Assembly: GCA_934101495.1 (NCBI GenBank)
Contig: CAKORG010000009.1
Span: forward strand, 1 to 33,546
Origin: an uncultured Bacilli bacterium
Lineage (GTDB): Bacteria > Bacillota_I > Bacilli_A > RF39 > UBA660
Direction: 5' to 3'
Length of the DNA: 33,546 nt
Shown here piece after piece: positions 17,201 to 23,991 of this stretch (positions are counted from its first letter, which is position 1; each line of letters starts with the position of its first letter). The notes beneath the pieces are model-generated. The model was not told where the DNA came from, did not search any database, and was given only the letters and a program-made list of their open reading frames with translations. The translations under genes and the position numbers were made by a program.

Positions 17201-17314
17201 AGTGACTATATTAAGAAAGAAACTCTTGCAACTAAGCTAGAATTTAGTGAAAATGCAAATGAAGAATTCTTTGTAGATGAAAACAGAATCCTAATTGCTA
17301 TTTCTAAGAATTAA
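14222..17314 (+). CDS. ileS: Isoleucyl-tRNA synthetase, type 2, with altered signature motif
   Basis: A 1030-residue class I synthetase charging tRNA-Ile. The start is ATG 14222, with GGAGG 7 bases upstream; an in-frame ATG at 14162 lies inside the T-box terminator and is not used. Length and the GWDTHGLPVE, KMSKS (589-593), TRGWFY and zinc-type CPRC/CPEC motifs put it in the longer eukaryote-like IleRS2 group rather than the ~920-residue IleRS1. The editing domain carries TTPWTL and GTGVVHLAPAFG. At the HIGH position the protein reads NGH-P-G-L-H-H (residues 52-59): the order GXHH instead of HXGH. Such swapped motifs are known in some IleRS2 enzymes and linked to very high mupirocin resistance. 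It is regulated by the T-box; tRNA-Arg follows 17 bp later. Confidence 0.97.
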   Translation: MERFKSLSKESAYETESKILEKWKNEDILNETIENRKDAPYFVFYDGPATANGHPGLHHMVAKFLKDTICKYKTMQGYKVLRKVGWDTHGLPVELQVEKELGFSGKKDIEKYGIKEFNQKCRESVWKNEDTFTDLTEKMGQFIDIKHPYVTYDNNYIETEWWILKKFFEEGLFYEGVKILPYCPRCGTGLASHEVAQGYEEMSVDTVIVPMKKKDEDVYFLVWTTTPWTLIANVGLCVNPDYDYSLVLSKGTKFILATSLVSKVLGEDVEILDTFKGSSLEYTEYEQLIPELSVNKKGFFVCCDKYVTAEDGTGVVHLAPAFGADDASVGRKYNLPYLNPVGEDGKYTEGPWKGMLVFDADSEVIKYLKENDKLFKKQRIVHNYPHCWRCHTPLIYYSKPSYYLEITKIKDKIVANNKTVNWYPSYVGEKRFGNWLENLNDWAISRSRYWGTPLPYWICSCGHTEMIGSRKELVEKAIENIDETIELHRPYIDDVHLKCPECGKAMTRCKDVIDCWFDSGSMPFAQYHYPFENNDLFETQFPADFICEGIDQTRGWFYTLLVISTFVKGVSPYKNVLVNDLLLDAHGKKMSKSMGNIVEPFTTMKEYGADTVRFYLPYVSPVWVPLKFDVNGLKEVHSKFFNPLKNTYNFFSMYANIDDIDINKCNVPLEKRDDIDRWLISKYNRLLKYVTESYDEYDLNKVVKALTDFVSDDLSNWYIRRNRNRFWASNLDDSKKSVYITTYEVLVGLSKMMAPIVPYFSEEMYTNLTGEKSVHLADFPKYDESKLEDLLEEKMDLVRELISIGRNIREEQKLRVRQPLSEILIDGKNSMVIGELTELIKEELNVKKVTYIQDTSLYMNFTVKPNFRVVGKVFGANLKEFQEKLLDLSLTDIKKLQNNESIKMNIAGNDTDIYSDMVDIRIDAKVGFDVGMDNNNFVILNATLTPELINEGIAREIVSKVQQMRKNSNYELTDRISIIYNANDDVKNAIQDFSDYIKKETLATKLEFSENANEEFFVDENRILIAISKN

Positions 17315-17331
17315 TGATAAAATGTTTATGG

Positions 17332-17408
17332 GTCCTTGTAGCTCAGTTGGATAGAGCGAATGCCTCCGACGCATTAGGTCACAGGTTCGATTCCTGCCAA
17401 GGACACCA
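17332..17408 (+). tRNA. tRNA-Arg (anticodon CCG)
   Basis: A complete 77-base cloverleaf with encoded CCA. Acceptor GTCCTTG pairs with CAAGGAC, the D-arm is GCTC/GAGC, and the anticodon stem is AATGC/GCATT with loop CTCCGAC (anticodon CCG, reads CGG). The T-loop is TTCGATT; the outermost T-stem pair is a mismatch. It lies 17 bp after ileS. Confidence 0.95.
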
Positions 17409-17443
17409 TAATTTGAATATTATTTAAATTTTCATGGTAATAA

Positions 17444-17481
17444 AAAACTACTCTCAATTTAATTTGAAAGTAGTTTTATTT
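17444..17481. terminator. Bidirectional terminator between tRNA-Arg and the zinc-ribbon gene
   Basis: AAAACTACT (17444-17452) pairs with AGTAGTTTT (17469-17477), with A and T runs on both sides, so it can serve the tRNA on the plus strand and the converging minus-strand gene. Confidence 0.75.
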
Positions 17482-17510
17482 TGAAAATAAGTATAATTAG
17501 AAAAATAATT

Positions 17511-17801
17511 CTATCTAGGCATTCCATCTTTATTTGTTTTAGGGTAATAAAAATTATTATATTCTTCGCTTCCTCTAGCAAATTTAGTAGTTGGGTCCAA
17601 TTCTATTTTTGTTGTTTTTTCACTAAACTCATTTATTTCTTTACTAATTTTGTCAAGAAGTGATAGACTAATTATTCCAAAACATTTAGTACAAATAATA
17701 CATTCCCTTATTCCATTAGGCGTTTGAATATCTTTTAGTAATCCTACACTTTCTTCACCACAACCATAACAAAAAAATTTTTGATAATGACTATTGTTCA
17801 T
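17511..17801 (-). CDS. Small zinc-ribbon-like protein, unknown function
   Basis: A 96-residue protein with two Cys clusters, CYGC (residues ~11-14) and CIICTKC (~34-40), spaced as in a treble-clef or zinc-ribbon metal site, and a hydrophilic helical tail. No family name recognised. It is a real gene: a textbook GGGGAGGAG ribosome site precedes the ATG on the minus strand and a consensus promoter lies 28 bases further up. It stands alone and converges with ileS/tRNA-Arg across a shared terminator. The zinc site is inferred from Cys spacing only. Confidence 0.8.
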   Translation of the reverse strand: MNNSHYQKFFCYGCGEESVGLLKDIQTPNGIRECIICTKCFGIISLSLLDKISKEINEFSEKTTKIELDPTTKFARGSEEYNNFYYPKTNKDGMPR

Positions 17802-17828
17802 AGTGTTTCTCCTCCCCTTAATACACGT

Positions 17829-17857
17829 ATTATACTATATTTATCCAAAAATGTAAA
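17829..17857 (-). promoter_or_regulatory. Consensus promoter of the zinc-ribbon gene
   Basis: On the minus strand, TTTACA (17857-17852), a 17-base spacer and a perfect TATAAT (17834-17829). Confidence 0.85.
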
Positions 17858-17951
17858 GTTTATAAAAAAAGCTATTTTACGGAAATACTTCTTGTTCTTT
17901 CTAGTCCTTTATCAATTGTTTTTTGCTTTAGTGTATTATAAAACATTTCTA

Positions 17952-18150
17952 TTATATCTTCTTGTAATGTCTTCCTGGTTTGTAAATTTTACTCCAAAAA
18001 CCACTACCAACAGGTGAGAAAGAAACAATTCTATCGTTACTAATACCAAGTTTTTCAAAAAAATATTACAATAAATGTAAAACTCTCCATTTACATATTT
18101 AATAATTAGTCTAGAAACAAAATCACATTCATTTTTATCGTCAATATTAA
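17952..18150 (-). pseudogene. Frameshifted, truncated hypothetical gene
   Basis: Read on the minus strand from about 18150, the frame gives a plausible protein (FNIDDKNECDFVSRLIIKYV...) as far as a run of seven A/T pairs at 18057-18063. After a one-base shift there the sense continues as FEKLGISNDRIVSFSPVGSG... to a TAA at 17952. Without the shift the C-terminus is low-quality sequence. The 5' end is cut off where the IS3 remnant begins, so this is probably the tail of a gene broken by insertion and then by slippage. No family recognised. Confidence 0.45.
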
Positions 18151-18153
18151 AAC

Positions 18154-18327
18154 TTTGGATTATTAAAAACTGAAATGTTTTATGACCAGGAAAATTGTTA
18201 TGAAACATTAGATGATTTAATAAAAGCTATTAATGACTATATTTATTATTATAATTATGATAGAATAAAAGAGAAATTAAAAGGATTGTCACCTGTTAAT
18301 TACAGATTACAATCCATTAGTATTTAA
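18154..18327 (+). pseudogene. IS3-family transposase OrfB, C-terminal remnant
   Basis: The plus-strand frame starting FGLLKTEMFY and continuing through LDDLIKAINDYIYYYN, DRIKEKLKGLSPVNYR to a TAA is the C-terminal end of the IS3/IS150 rve integrase (family pattern: a YIxYYN element, then LKGLSPVxYR). The catalytic DDE residues up to the Glu are missing, and a stop codon lies just before Asn-Phe-Gly. Only ~57 residues remain of ~280, so it is inactive. It is followed 10 bp later by the IS end. Confidence 0.85.
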
Positions 18328-18337
18328 TTAAATAAAC

Positions 18338-18362
18338 TGTCCAACTTTTGGGGTTCAGTTCA
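18338..18362 (+). mobile_element. Right terminal repeat of the IS3-family remnant
   Basis: TGTCCAACTTTTGGGGTTCA then GTTCA: reversed, this begins TGAACTGAACCCCAAAAGTT, the usual IS150/IS3 terminal pattern (TGAACTG...CCCCAAAAGTT). It is placed ten bases after the transposase stop. The left end was not found. Confidence 0.8.
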
Positions 18363-18599
18363 CCTAAGACTAAATGTCTATACCATATATGAGGTAGACA
18401 TTCAACATATCAAAATTGAATGTTTCCTATTTTAATTTATGCAAATTTTCTTTGCTATGTACATACTACCATAAAATATTATTTTTGTCAAATTTTAATT
18501 GCATAAAAATGCTGCTATATTATTTTGAAAATAAGTAAATTTAGAATATACATATTAGTATTTTTATGTTAAAATATTTAAAGAGAGAAGTTGATTTTG
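18363..18599. other. Intergenic stretch after the IS scar
   Basis: About 240 bases without a gene. A hairpin AATGTCTA...TAGACATT occupies 18374-18403. The remainder is AT-rich; TTAAAATATT shortly before the mscL ribosome site may carry its -10. Nothing else seen. Confidence 0.5.
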
Positions 18600-18986
18600 A
18601 TGTTTAAAGAATTTAAAAAATTTATTGACAGAGGTAATGTACTTGACTTAGCTGTTGGTGTTATTGTTGGTGGTGCTTTTTCTTCCATTGTAACCAGTTT
18701 AGTTAATAATATTTTTACACCGATTATTGGGCTTATTATCGGTGGTGTTGATTTTTCTAACCTTTCTATTACATTTAGAGACACAAAAATAATGTATGGT
18801 GCATTTATTCAAAGTGTAATTGACTTTTTAGTTGTTGCTTTTTGTTTATTCTTAATTGTTAAAGCTATAAATAAATTAACTCATAAAAAAGAAGAAGAAA
18901 AGCCTAAGACTCCAGCTAAAAGTGCAGAACTTAAGACTTTAGAAGAAATAAGGGATTTACTAAAAAATGACGTACAAAGCAAGTAA
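18600..18986 (+). CDS. mscL: Large-conductance mechanosensitive channel
   Basis: MscL forms a homopentameric membrane pore that opens under high tension to release solutes on osmotic downshock. The 128-residue product shows the canonical N-terminal amphipathic helix FKEFKKFIDRGNVLDLAVGV, TM1 with the glycine-rich pore GVIVGGAFSSIVTSLVNN, a short external loop, TM2 (IQSVIDFLVVAFCLFLIVKAI) and a charged C-terminal helix with Lys/Glu. The ATG at 18600 is preceded by AGAGAGAAG; the frame opens earlier at TTG 18591, which is less likely. The gene overlaps the next by 20 bp, so it begins the operon running to 22177. Confidence 0.97.
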   Translation: MFKEFKKFIDRGNVLDLAVGVIVGGAFSSIVTSLVNNIFTPIIGLIIGGVDFSNLSITFRDTKIMYGAFIQSVIDFLVVAFCLFLIVKAINKLTHKKEEEKPKTPAKSAELKTLEEIRDLLKNDVQSK

Positions 18987-19602
18987 TGGAAAAGAAATTG
19001 AAGTAGTAATAGTTAGAAAAAACAATAAAAATATTTATTTCAGAATTAAAGATGATTTAAAAATATATGTAACGTGTCCAATATATTTAGGAAAAGATAA
19101 TATTCTTAAAATGATTGGGGAAAATGAAGAAAGTATTTTAAAAATGTATGATAAGGCTTATGAAAGAGCACATGATAATGAATTGTTTTTATATCTTGGT
19201 AAAAAATATTTTATTGAAATAAAAGAAAATAGCGATGGAGTTAAGATTGATGGTGATAAAATATATGCTCCATCGATGAAAGCCTTAGATTTATTTTATA
19301 AAGCTGAAGTTGAAAGAGTATTTAGAAGTGAAGTTGAAATAGCTAAAAAATGTTTTTCTAATTTACCTGAGTTTACCCTTAAATTTAGAAGTATGATAAC
19401 TAGGTGGGGAGTTTGTAATCCAAGTAAGAAGACAGTAACACTTAATACGGAACTTCTAAAGAAAGATATAGATTTGCTTGATTATGTTATAATTCATGAG
19501 TTATGTCATTTTTTTGAAGCAAATCATAGTAAAAATTTTTGGTATTTAGTGGGTCTTGCATATCCAAATTACAAAGAAGCTAGAAAGAGGTTAAAAGCAT
19601 GA
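18967..19602 (+). CDS. YgjP-like (M48-related) metallopeptidase
   Basis: A 211-residue cytoplasmic protein of the YgjP/UTP-pyrophosphatase-related metallopeptidase group. The C-terminal half has the family order: RWGVCNPSKKTVTLNTELL (the 'RWGSC-x-I-x-LN-x-x-L' strand), then DYVIIHELCHFFEANHSKNFW with the HExxH zinc site and third His, and the terminal YPNYKEARKRL. The N-terminal half is the beta-rich YgjP domain. Start 18967 overlaps mscL by 20 bp with AGGG upstream. It ends in ATGA overlapping the methyltransferase gene start. Precise role in bacteria is unclear. Confidence 0.9.
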   Translation: MTYKASNGKEIEVVIVRKNNKNIYFRIKDDLKIYVTCPIYLGKDNILKMIGENEESILKMYDKAYERAHDNELFLYLGKKYFIEIKENSDGVKIDGDKIYAPSMKALDLFYKAEVERVFRSEVEIAKKCFSNLPEFTLKFRSMITRWGVCNPSKKTVTLNTELLKKDIDLLDYVIIHELCHFFEANHSKNFWYLVGLAYPNYKEARKRLKA

Positions 19603-20309
19603 AGATAACAAGTATTCATAATGATAATGTTAAATATTGGGTTAGTTTAAAAAGTAAAAAAATAAGAGACAAAGAAAGAAAATTTATTGTGGAAGGCGAC
19701 CATTTAATTGAAGAAGCTAGAAAGAATAATTTAATTGAATATATTATAAGTTGTGTAGATGAAGATGCTGACTTTTATGTAACTAAGGAAATAATGGAAA
19801 AAATAAGTGATCAAAAGTCAATAAGTTATAATGCAGCCGTTGTTAAATTTATTCCAGAGGATAGTGTAAATGGTAATGTTATTATTTTAGATAATTTGCA
19901 AGATCCGGGAAACTTAGGGACAATAATTAGAAGTAGTGTTGCATTTAATATAGATACTATTATAATAAGTGATACATCTGTTGATTTATATAATCCTAAA
20001 GTAGTTAGGGCTACCGAAGGCATGATATTTAATTTAAATATTATAAGAAGAAATTTAGAAGAAGTTATTCCTGTTCTAAAAAATTTAGGTTATGAAATTG
20101 TGGGAACAGATGTAAATGAAGGTATTGATGTAAGAAATATTTCCAAAGAAAATGTAGCAATTGTAATTGGAAATGAAGGTAGTGGCATGTCGGATAGTGT
20201 TAGAAATTTATGTGATGAATTTATAAATATTAAAATAAATAAATCATGTGAGTCCCTTAATGCTGGGGTTGCTGCAAGTATAATAATGTATGAGGTTAGT
20301 CATGAATGA
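19599..20309 (+). CDS. TrmH/SpoU-family RNA 2'-O-methyltransferase
   Basis: A 236-residue SPOUT-fold methyltransferase that modifies rRNA or tRNA ribose using S-adenosylmethionine. The N-terminal RNA-binding (L30e-like) domain includes KERKFIVEGDHLIEEA. The knotted catalytic domain has motif 1 DNLQDPGNLGTIIRSSVAF, motif 2 IVIGNEGSGMSD and motif 3 ESLNAGVAASIIMYE. It is a YsgA/RlmB-type enzyme; the exact target cannot be told from sequence. The 4-base ATGA overlap with the YgjP-like gene indicates coupled translation. It ends in TGA. Confidence 0.93.
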   Translation: MKITSIHNDNVKYWVSLKSKKIRDKERKFIVEGDHLIEEARKNNLIEYIISCVDEDADFYVTKEIMEKISDQKSISYNAAVVKFIPEDSVNGNVIILDNLQDPGNLGTIIRSSVAFNIDTIIISDTSVDLYNPKVVRATEGMIFNLNIIRRNLEEVIPVLKNLGYEIVGTDVNEGIDVRNISKENVAIVIGNEGSGMSDSVRNLCDEFINIKINKSCESLNAGVAASIIMYEVSHE

Positions 20310-20790
20310 AATGATTTATATTGGTAAGACAGTTAGTACGTTTGGTATAAAAGGTGAACTAAAAGTAATAAGTGATTTTGAAAAATGTGTTAAAGCTTAT
20401 AAAGTAGGTAATAAAGTGCTTATAAATAATGTGGAACATGTTATAAGTGGTGTTCGTTATCATAAAAATTATATATTACTTGAAATAGATAATTTAAAAA
20501 ATATAAATGATATTTTAAAATATGTTGGTTTTAATATTTATATAAAAAGATTAGATTTACATTTAGAAGAAAATGAATTTCTATATAAAGATTTAATAGA
20601 TAGTGATGTAATTGATGATGATGGAAGTAATTTAGGTAAGATTATTGAAGTTAAGCAAGGAACTAATTTACTCATTAAAGTAAAGAATTCTAAAAAGTTT
20701 TATATTCCATACGTTGATGAATATATAATAAAATTTGACTTAAATAATAAAAAATTATATACTAAAAATGCTAAAGATTTGATTCTTTAA
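20302..20790 (+). CDS. rimM: 16S rRNA processing protein RimM
   Basis: RimM assists 30S maturation around S19 and the 16S 3' head domain. The 162-residue product has the N-terminal IGKTVSTFGIKGELKV motif and a C-terminal PRC-barrel with DLIDSDVIDDDGSNLGKI and FYIPYVDEYI. Of the possible starts, 20302 is chosen because GAGG (20292-20295) is 6 bases away; 20290 overlaps that site and 20311 is too far. It overlaps the methyltransferase stop and is followed by trmD, its universal partner. The usual flanking rpsP and rplS are not present. Confidence 0.95.
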   Translation: MNEMIYIGKTVSTFGIKGELKVISDFEKCVKAYKVGNKVLINNVEHVISGVRYHKNYILLEIDNLKNINDILKYVGFNIYIKRLDLHLEENEFLYKDLIDSDVIDDDGSNLGKIIEVKQGTNLLIKVKNSKKFYIPYVDEYIIKFDLNNKKLYTKNAKDLIL

Positions 20791-20800
20791 GGAGGTTTTC

Positions 20801-21475
20801 ATGACAATAGATATACTTACTCTTTTTCCAGAAATGTTTGAAGGTTTTATAAATACTTCAATAATCAAAAGAGCGATAGAAAAAGAAATAATCCGGGTTA
20901 ATCTAATTAATTTTAGAGATTATTCACCCCTTAATAATAAGCAAGTTGATGATACTCCGTATGGTGGTGGAGCAGGCATGATACTTAGATGTGAACCAAT
21001 ATTTGAATGTTTGGATAGTATAGATACAGAAGATGCTTACATAATACTTTTAAGTCCGGAAGGAACAAAATATAAGCAAGATGTTGCTAAAAGATTAAAA
21101 GAACATAAACACTTAATTATTATATGTGGGCATTATGAAGGTTTTGATGAAAGAATTAAAACAAGAGTAGATGAAGTTATATCAATTGGTGATTACATTT
21201 TAACTGGAGGAGAAATACCAGCGATGGCCATTACTGATTCTATTGCAAGACTTTTACCTGATGTTATAACTAAGGCATCTTTAGACGATGAATCATTTAA
21301 TGACAATTTACTTGATTATCCAACATATACAAAACCTGCAGAATATCGGGGCTTAAAGGTGCCAGATGTGCTTATTTCTGGTAATCATAAATTAATTGAT
21401 GAGTACAGAAAAAATATGAAAATTGAGAAAACTAAGGCTTTAAGACCAGATTTGATGGAGAATAAAAATGACTAG
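20801..21475 (+). CDS. trmD: tRNA (guanine-37-N1)-methyltransferase
   Basis: TrmD methylates G37 next to the anticodon of tRNAs with a G at position 36, preventing frameshifting. The 224-residue protein has the SPOUT knot motifs DDTPYGGGAGMI, CGHYEGFDERI and SIGDYILTGGE, and a C-terminal domain with DYPTYTKPAEYRGL. An AAGGAGG ribosome site is 7 bases before the ATG. It follows rimM by 10 bp, and the next ORF overlaps its last 8 bases. Confidence 0.98.
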   Translation: MTIDILTLFPEMFEGFINTSIIKRAIEKEIIRVNLINFRDYSPLNNKQVDDTPYGGGAGMILRCEPIFECLDSIDTEDAYIILLSPEGTKYKQDVAKRLKEHKHLIIICGHYEGFDERIKTRVDEVISIGDYILTGGEIPAMAITDSIARLLPDVITKASLDDESFNDNLLDYPTYTKPAEYRGLKVPDVLISGNHKLIDEYRKNMKIEKTKALRPDLMENKND

Positions 21476-21884
21476 TTATATATTAAAAAATAATAAAAAG
21501 AGTAAAGATGTTTTGCTTTTTGAAGAAAAAGAATCGTATTCATTTACACCAAAGAAAACATATAAATGGGTAAAGAAAGTAACTATTTTAGATACAGAAA
21601 TGTTAAGCAAGGTCTGGGAAAATAAAATAAATAAAGAGTATGAAAAATTACTTAAATTGATATATTCTTTAATATCAGAAGAAGATACAACTAGTGGTGA
21701 TGTTTTAATAGCTTATACAGAAATAGATAGAATAAAAAAATATTTAGTATCATTAAAAGAAAAAGGATTAAAAAAAGAAATAATAGAAAAATATTTAAAA
21801 AAGTTATATATATTAGAATTAGAATTAAAAAAAGTTCATGTTATGGAACTTACTGAAGAAATAGAAATGGGAAAGGGAAGATAA
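21468..21884 (+). CDS. Hypothetical helical protein
   Basis: A 138-residue protein of unknown family. It is rich in Lys/Glu with long predicted helices (residues ~50-130) and a basic, aromatic N-terminal stretch containing YSFTPKKTYKWVKK. No signal, TM segment or Cys. It overlaps trmD by 8 bp and precedes the next small gene by 2 bp, so it is translated as part of the RNA-modification operon. The conserved gene neighbourhood suggests a cytosolic role, perhaps in translation or RNA handling; that is only a guess from location. Confidence 0.7.
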   Translation: MTSYILKNNKKSKDVLLFEEKESYSFTPKKTYKWVKKVTILDTEMLSKVWENKINKEYEKLLKLIYSLISEEDTTSGDVLIAYTEIDRIKKYLVSLKEKGLKKEIIEKYLKKLYILELELKKVHVMELTEEIEMGKGR

Positions 21885-21886
21885 TA

Positions 21887-22177
21887 ATGAAAAATAAAAC
21901 AATTTTAATGCTTATTTTAGGCAGTGTAATAATGTTAGGAGTTATAATTTATTATATGAATTTTAGAACTGTAACGGTTGAATTTGCTGCAAAGATTGGA
22001 GCTGGAGTTGCACCAATAACGGTAAAGGTCGGAGAAACTATTACTGAACCTTCTGCACCAGAAAATGATGAATATAAATTCTTGGGTTGGTATTTGGATG
22101 ATGAAAAATTTGATTTTAGCAAACCAATTACGAAAAATATCAAGCTTGAAGCTAAATGGGAAAAAATAGAAAAATAA
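21887..22177 (+). CDS. Small membrane protein with one InlB B-repeat-like domain
   Basis: A 96-residue protein: a TM helix (residues ~5-23), then a short external domain with the Listeria-Bacteroides repeat pattern (Flg_new / InlB B-repeat): VTVEFAAKIGAG, TVKVGETITEPSAPE, FLGWYLDDEKFDFSKPI and NIKLEAKW. Such repeats usually occur in tandem arrays in large adhesins; a single copy on an anchor is unusual. It starts 2 bp after the previous gene and closes the operon before the terminator at 22244. Confidence 0.85.
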   Translation: MKNKTILMLILGSVIMLGVIIYYMNFRTVTVEFAAKIGAGVAPITVKVGETITEPSAPENDEYKFLGWYLDDEKFDFSKPITKNIKLEAKWEKIEK

Positions 22178-22243
22178 TTTATAATAATTCTTTAAATTTT
22201 AATAAAAAAATAATGTAAAATTTCGTAAATAAATAAAAAACTC

Positions 22244-22280
22244 TTAAAAAAGTAGATATTCTGTATTTACTTTTTTTTAA
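22244..22280 (+). terminator. Terminator ending the mscL-trmD operon
   Basis: AAAAAGTA and TACTTTTT pair around a 12-base loop, followed by a T run. Confidence 0.75.
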
Positions 22281-22306
22281 TTGTTTGGTAACATATAGGT
22301 AAGACA

Positions 22307-22336
22307 GTGGTAGACTGTGGGAGAAAGTGGGGGATA
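22307..22336 (+). promoter_or_regulatory. MraZ operator: three GTGG repeats at exact 10-bp spacing
   Basis: GTGGTAGACT (22307), GTGGGAGAAA (22317) and GTGGGGGATA (22327) are tandem 10-bp direct repeats ending just before the mraZ ATG. This is the known arrangement of MraZ-binding repeats in front of its own operon, bound by the MraZ ring on one DNA face. The last repeat also provides the GGGGG ribosome site, so binding could block transcription. Confidence 0.85.
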
Positions 22337-22338
22337 AT

Positions 22339-22770
22339 ATGTTGCTGGGCGAATTTCATCATAATATTGATGATAAGGGGCGGCTTGTTATTCCAACGAA
22401 ATTTAGGGAAGAACTAGGGCAAGAGTTTATTCTTACTCGAGGCATTGAAAAATGTTTATATGTTTATTCTCTATCTGAGTGGGAAAAACTAGTTGGCAAA
22501 CTTAATACTCTACCTTTCACAAAAAAAGTAACCAGAACATTCACACGTTTCTTCTATTCAGGAGCTGCTGCCTGCAAGTTCGACAATTCCGGTCGAATGA
22601 GTATTACCTCTCCATTGATTAGTTACGCCGGTTTAGATAAAGAGTGCATCGTAATCGGCGTGAATGATCATTTGGAAATTTGGGATGCTAGTGCTTTCAA
22701 TGAATTTATGAATGCTAATGAAGATGTCATTGAGAATATTGCAGAAAGCTTATTTGAGGGGGAAGAATAA
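22339..22770 (+). CDS. mraZ: Transcriptional regulator MraZ
   Basis: MraZ is a ring-forming AbrB-fold regulator of the division and wall cluster. The 143-residue product has two SpoVT/AbrB-like repeats: GEFHHNIDDKGRLVIPTKFRE and later CKFDNSGRMSITSPLISYAGL. Start 22339 matches the conserved protein start (M-x-x-GEF); the in-frame GTG 22327 belongs to the operator repeats. Its stop overlaps the rsmH ATG by one base. Autoregulation via the 22307-22336 repeats is expected from the family. Confidence 0.97.
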   Translation: MLLGEFHHNIDDKGRLVIPTKFREELGQEFILTRGIEKCLYVYSLSEWEKLVGKLNTLPFTKKVTRTFTRFFYSGAAACKFDNSGRMSITSPLISYAGLDKECIVIGVNDHLEIWDASAFNEFMNANEDVIENIAESLFEGEE

Positions 22771-23681
22771 TGCATTATAGTGTACTTAAAAATGAACTAA
22801 TTGAAAGTTTAAACATTAAAGATGGTGGCATTTATGTAGATGCTACGATTGGTTATGCAGGACATTCTAAAGAAATACTTAAAAAAATACCAAACGGATA
22901 TTTATATGGCTTTGACCAAGATGAAAAAGCTGTAGAATATTCAACAAAAGAATTAAGCAAAATAGGTAATAATTTTAAAATATTCAGGACTAATTTTGTT
23001 AACCTAAAGAAAATGCTTGAAGAAGAAAATATTAGTTTTGTAGATGGAATTATCTTTGATTTAGGCTTTTCATCACCTCAGATTGATGATGAGACTCGAG
23101 GTTTTTCTTTTATGCATGATGGACCACTTGATATGAGAATGTCTAGTGAAGGAGTAAGTGCTAAAGATATTATTGATACCTATAGTGAAGAAAAACTAGC
23201 AAATGTTTTCTTTAGATATGGTGAAGAAAAATTAAGTAAAGTTATTGCAAAAAATATTAAAAAAAACTGCAAGGAAATAAATACAACATTAGAACTAGTT
23301 GAAGTAATAAAAAGTGCAACTGGTGCCAATTACTTTTACAAAAACCATCCTGAAAGAAAAATTTTTCAGGCACTTAGAATTGAAGTGAATGAGGAACTTA
23401 CAGTTTTAGAAAAAGTTTTACCAGATGCCATTAATTTACTAAAAAAAGGTGGTAGAATTGGTGTTATTACATTCCATTCTTTGGAAGACAGAATTGTTAA
23501 AAACATATTTAGAGAAAATTCTGAAGTTGATGAGCTAGTTAAAGGTTTAGTGGAAATACCAGATGCTTATAAACCAAAGATTAAATTAATAAATAAAAAG
23601 CCTATACTTCCGAGTGAAAAGGAACTTGAAGAAAATTCAAGAAGTAGAAGCGCAAAACTTAGAATCATAGAAAGGATTTGA
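22770..23681 (+). CDS. rsmH: 16S rRNA (cytosine-1402-N4)-methyltransferase
   Basis: RsmH (MraW) methylates C1402 in the ribosomal P site with S-adenosylmethionine. The 303-residue protein has the SAM site DATIGYAGHS, FDQDEKAVEYS, the family-specific FDLGFSSPQIDDETRGFSFM and DGPLDMRM, and the C-terminal ITFHSLEDRIVK. The taATG overlap with mraZ couples translation. It ends in TGA, immediately followed by other stops, which supports the standard genetic code. ftsL follows. Confidence 0.98.
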   Translation: MHYSVLKNELIESLNIKDGGIYVDATIGYAGHSKEILKKIPNGYLYGFDQDEKAVEYSTKELSKIGNNFKIFRTNFVNLKKMLEEENISFVDGIIFDLGFSSPQIDDETRGFSFMHDGPLDMRMSSEGVSAKDIIDTYSEEKLANVFFRYGEEKLSKVIAKNIKKNCKEINTTLELVEVIKSATGANYFYKNHPERKIFQALRIEVNEELTVLEKVLPDAINLLKKGGRIGVITFHSLEDRIVKNIFRENSEVDELVKGLVEIPDAYKPKIKLINKKPILPSEKELEENSRSRSAKLRIIERI

Positions 23682-23686
23682 TTATA

Positions 23687-23980
23687 GTGGCTAAAAAGAA
23701 TAAAAAGTTAAAATTATTAAAAGGAGAAAAAGCAATGTATGTATTATTGTTATTCTTACTTTTAGCAATTCCAATGTTTAATGTTTATACTTCATCACTT
23801 TTATCTGAAACTAATAATGAAGTAGAAAAATTAAATAAAAATATTGAAAAACAAGAATTAGTTAATCAAGGTCTTTCTATGCAGATAGATGAACTAGCAA
23901 GCTTAGAAAACATTCAAAGTATTGCAGAAGAAAATGGTTTGTCGTATAATAATAGTAATATAAAATCAGTTGGAGAATAG
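23687..23980 (+). CDS. ftsL: FtsL-like cell division protein
   Basis: FtsL is a bitopic septal protein pairing with FtsB/DivIC through a coiled coil. The 97-residue product has a very basic cytoplasmic start (AKKNKKLKLLKGEK), one TM helix (~18-34) and an external leucine-zipper-like stretch (NEVEKLNKNIEKQELVNQGL). Family assignment rests on this plan and its exact place between rsmH and the PBP gene. GTG 23687 is chosen because AAAGGA lies 10 bases before it; the earlier TTG 23678 overlaps rsmH and the ribosome site. Confidence 0.85.
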   Translation: MAKKNKKLKLLKGEKAMYVLLLFLLLAIPMFNVYTSSLLSETNNEVEKLNKNIEKQELVNQGLSMQIDELASLENIQSIAEENGLSYNNSNIKSVGE

Positions 23981-23991
23981 GAGATAAAAAT

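Noticed and set aside
17936..18208. Intact 90-residue gene on the minus strand
   Set aside because: Its first part overlaps the IS3 transposase remnant on the other strand and its last part reads sensibly only after a one-base shift at the A7 run, so it is called a pseudogene over 17952-18150.
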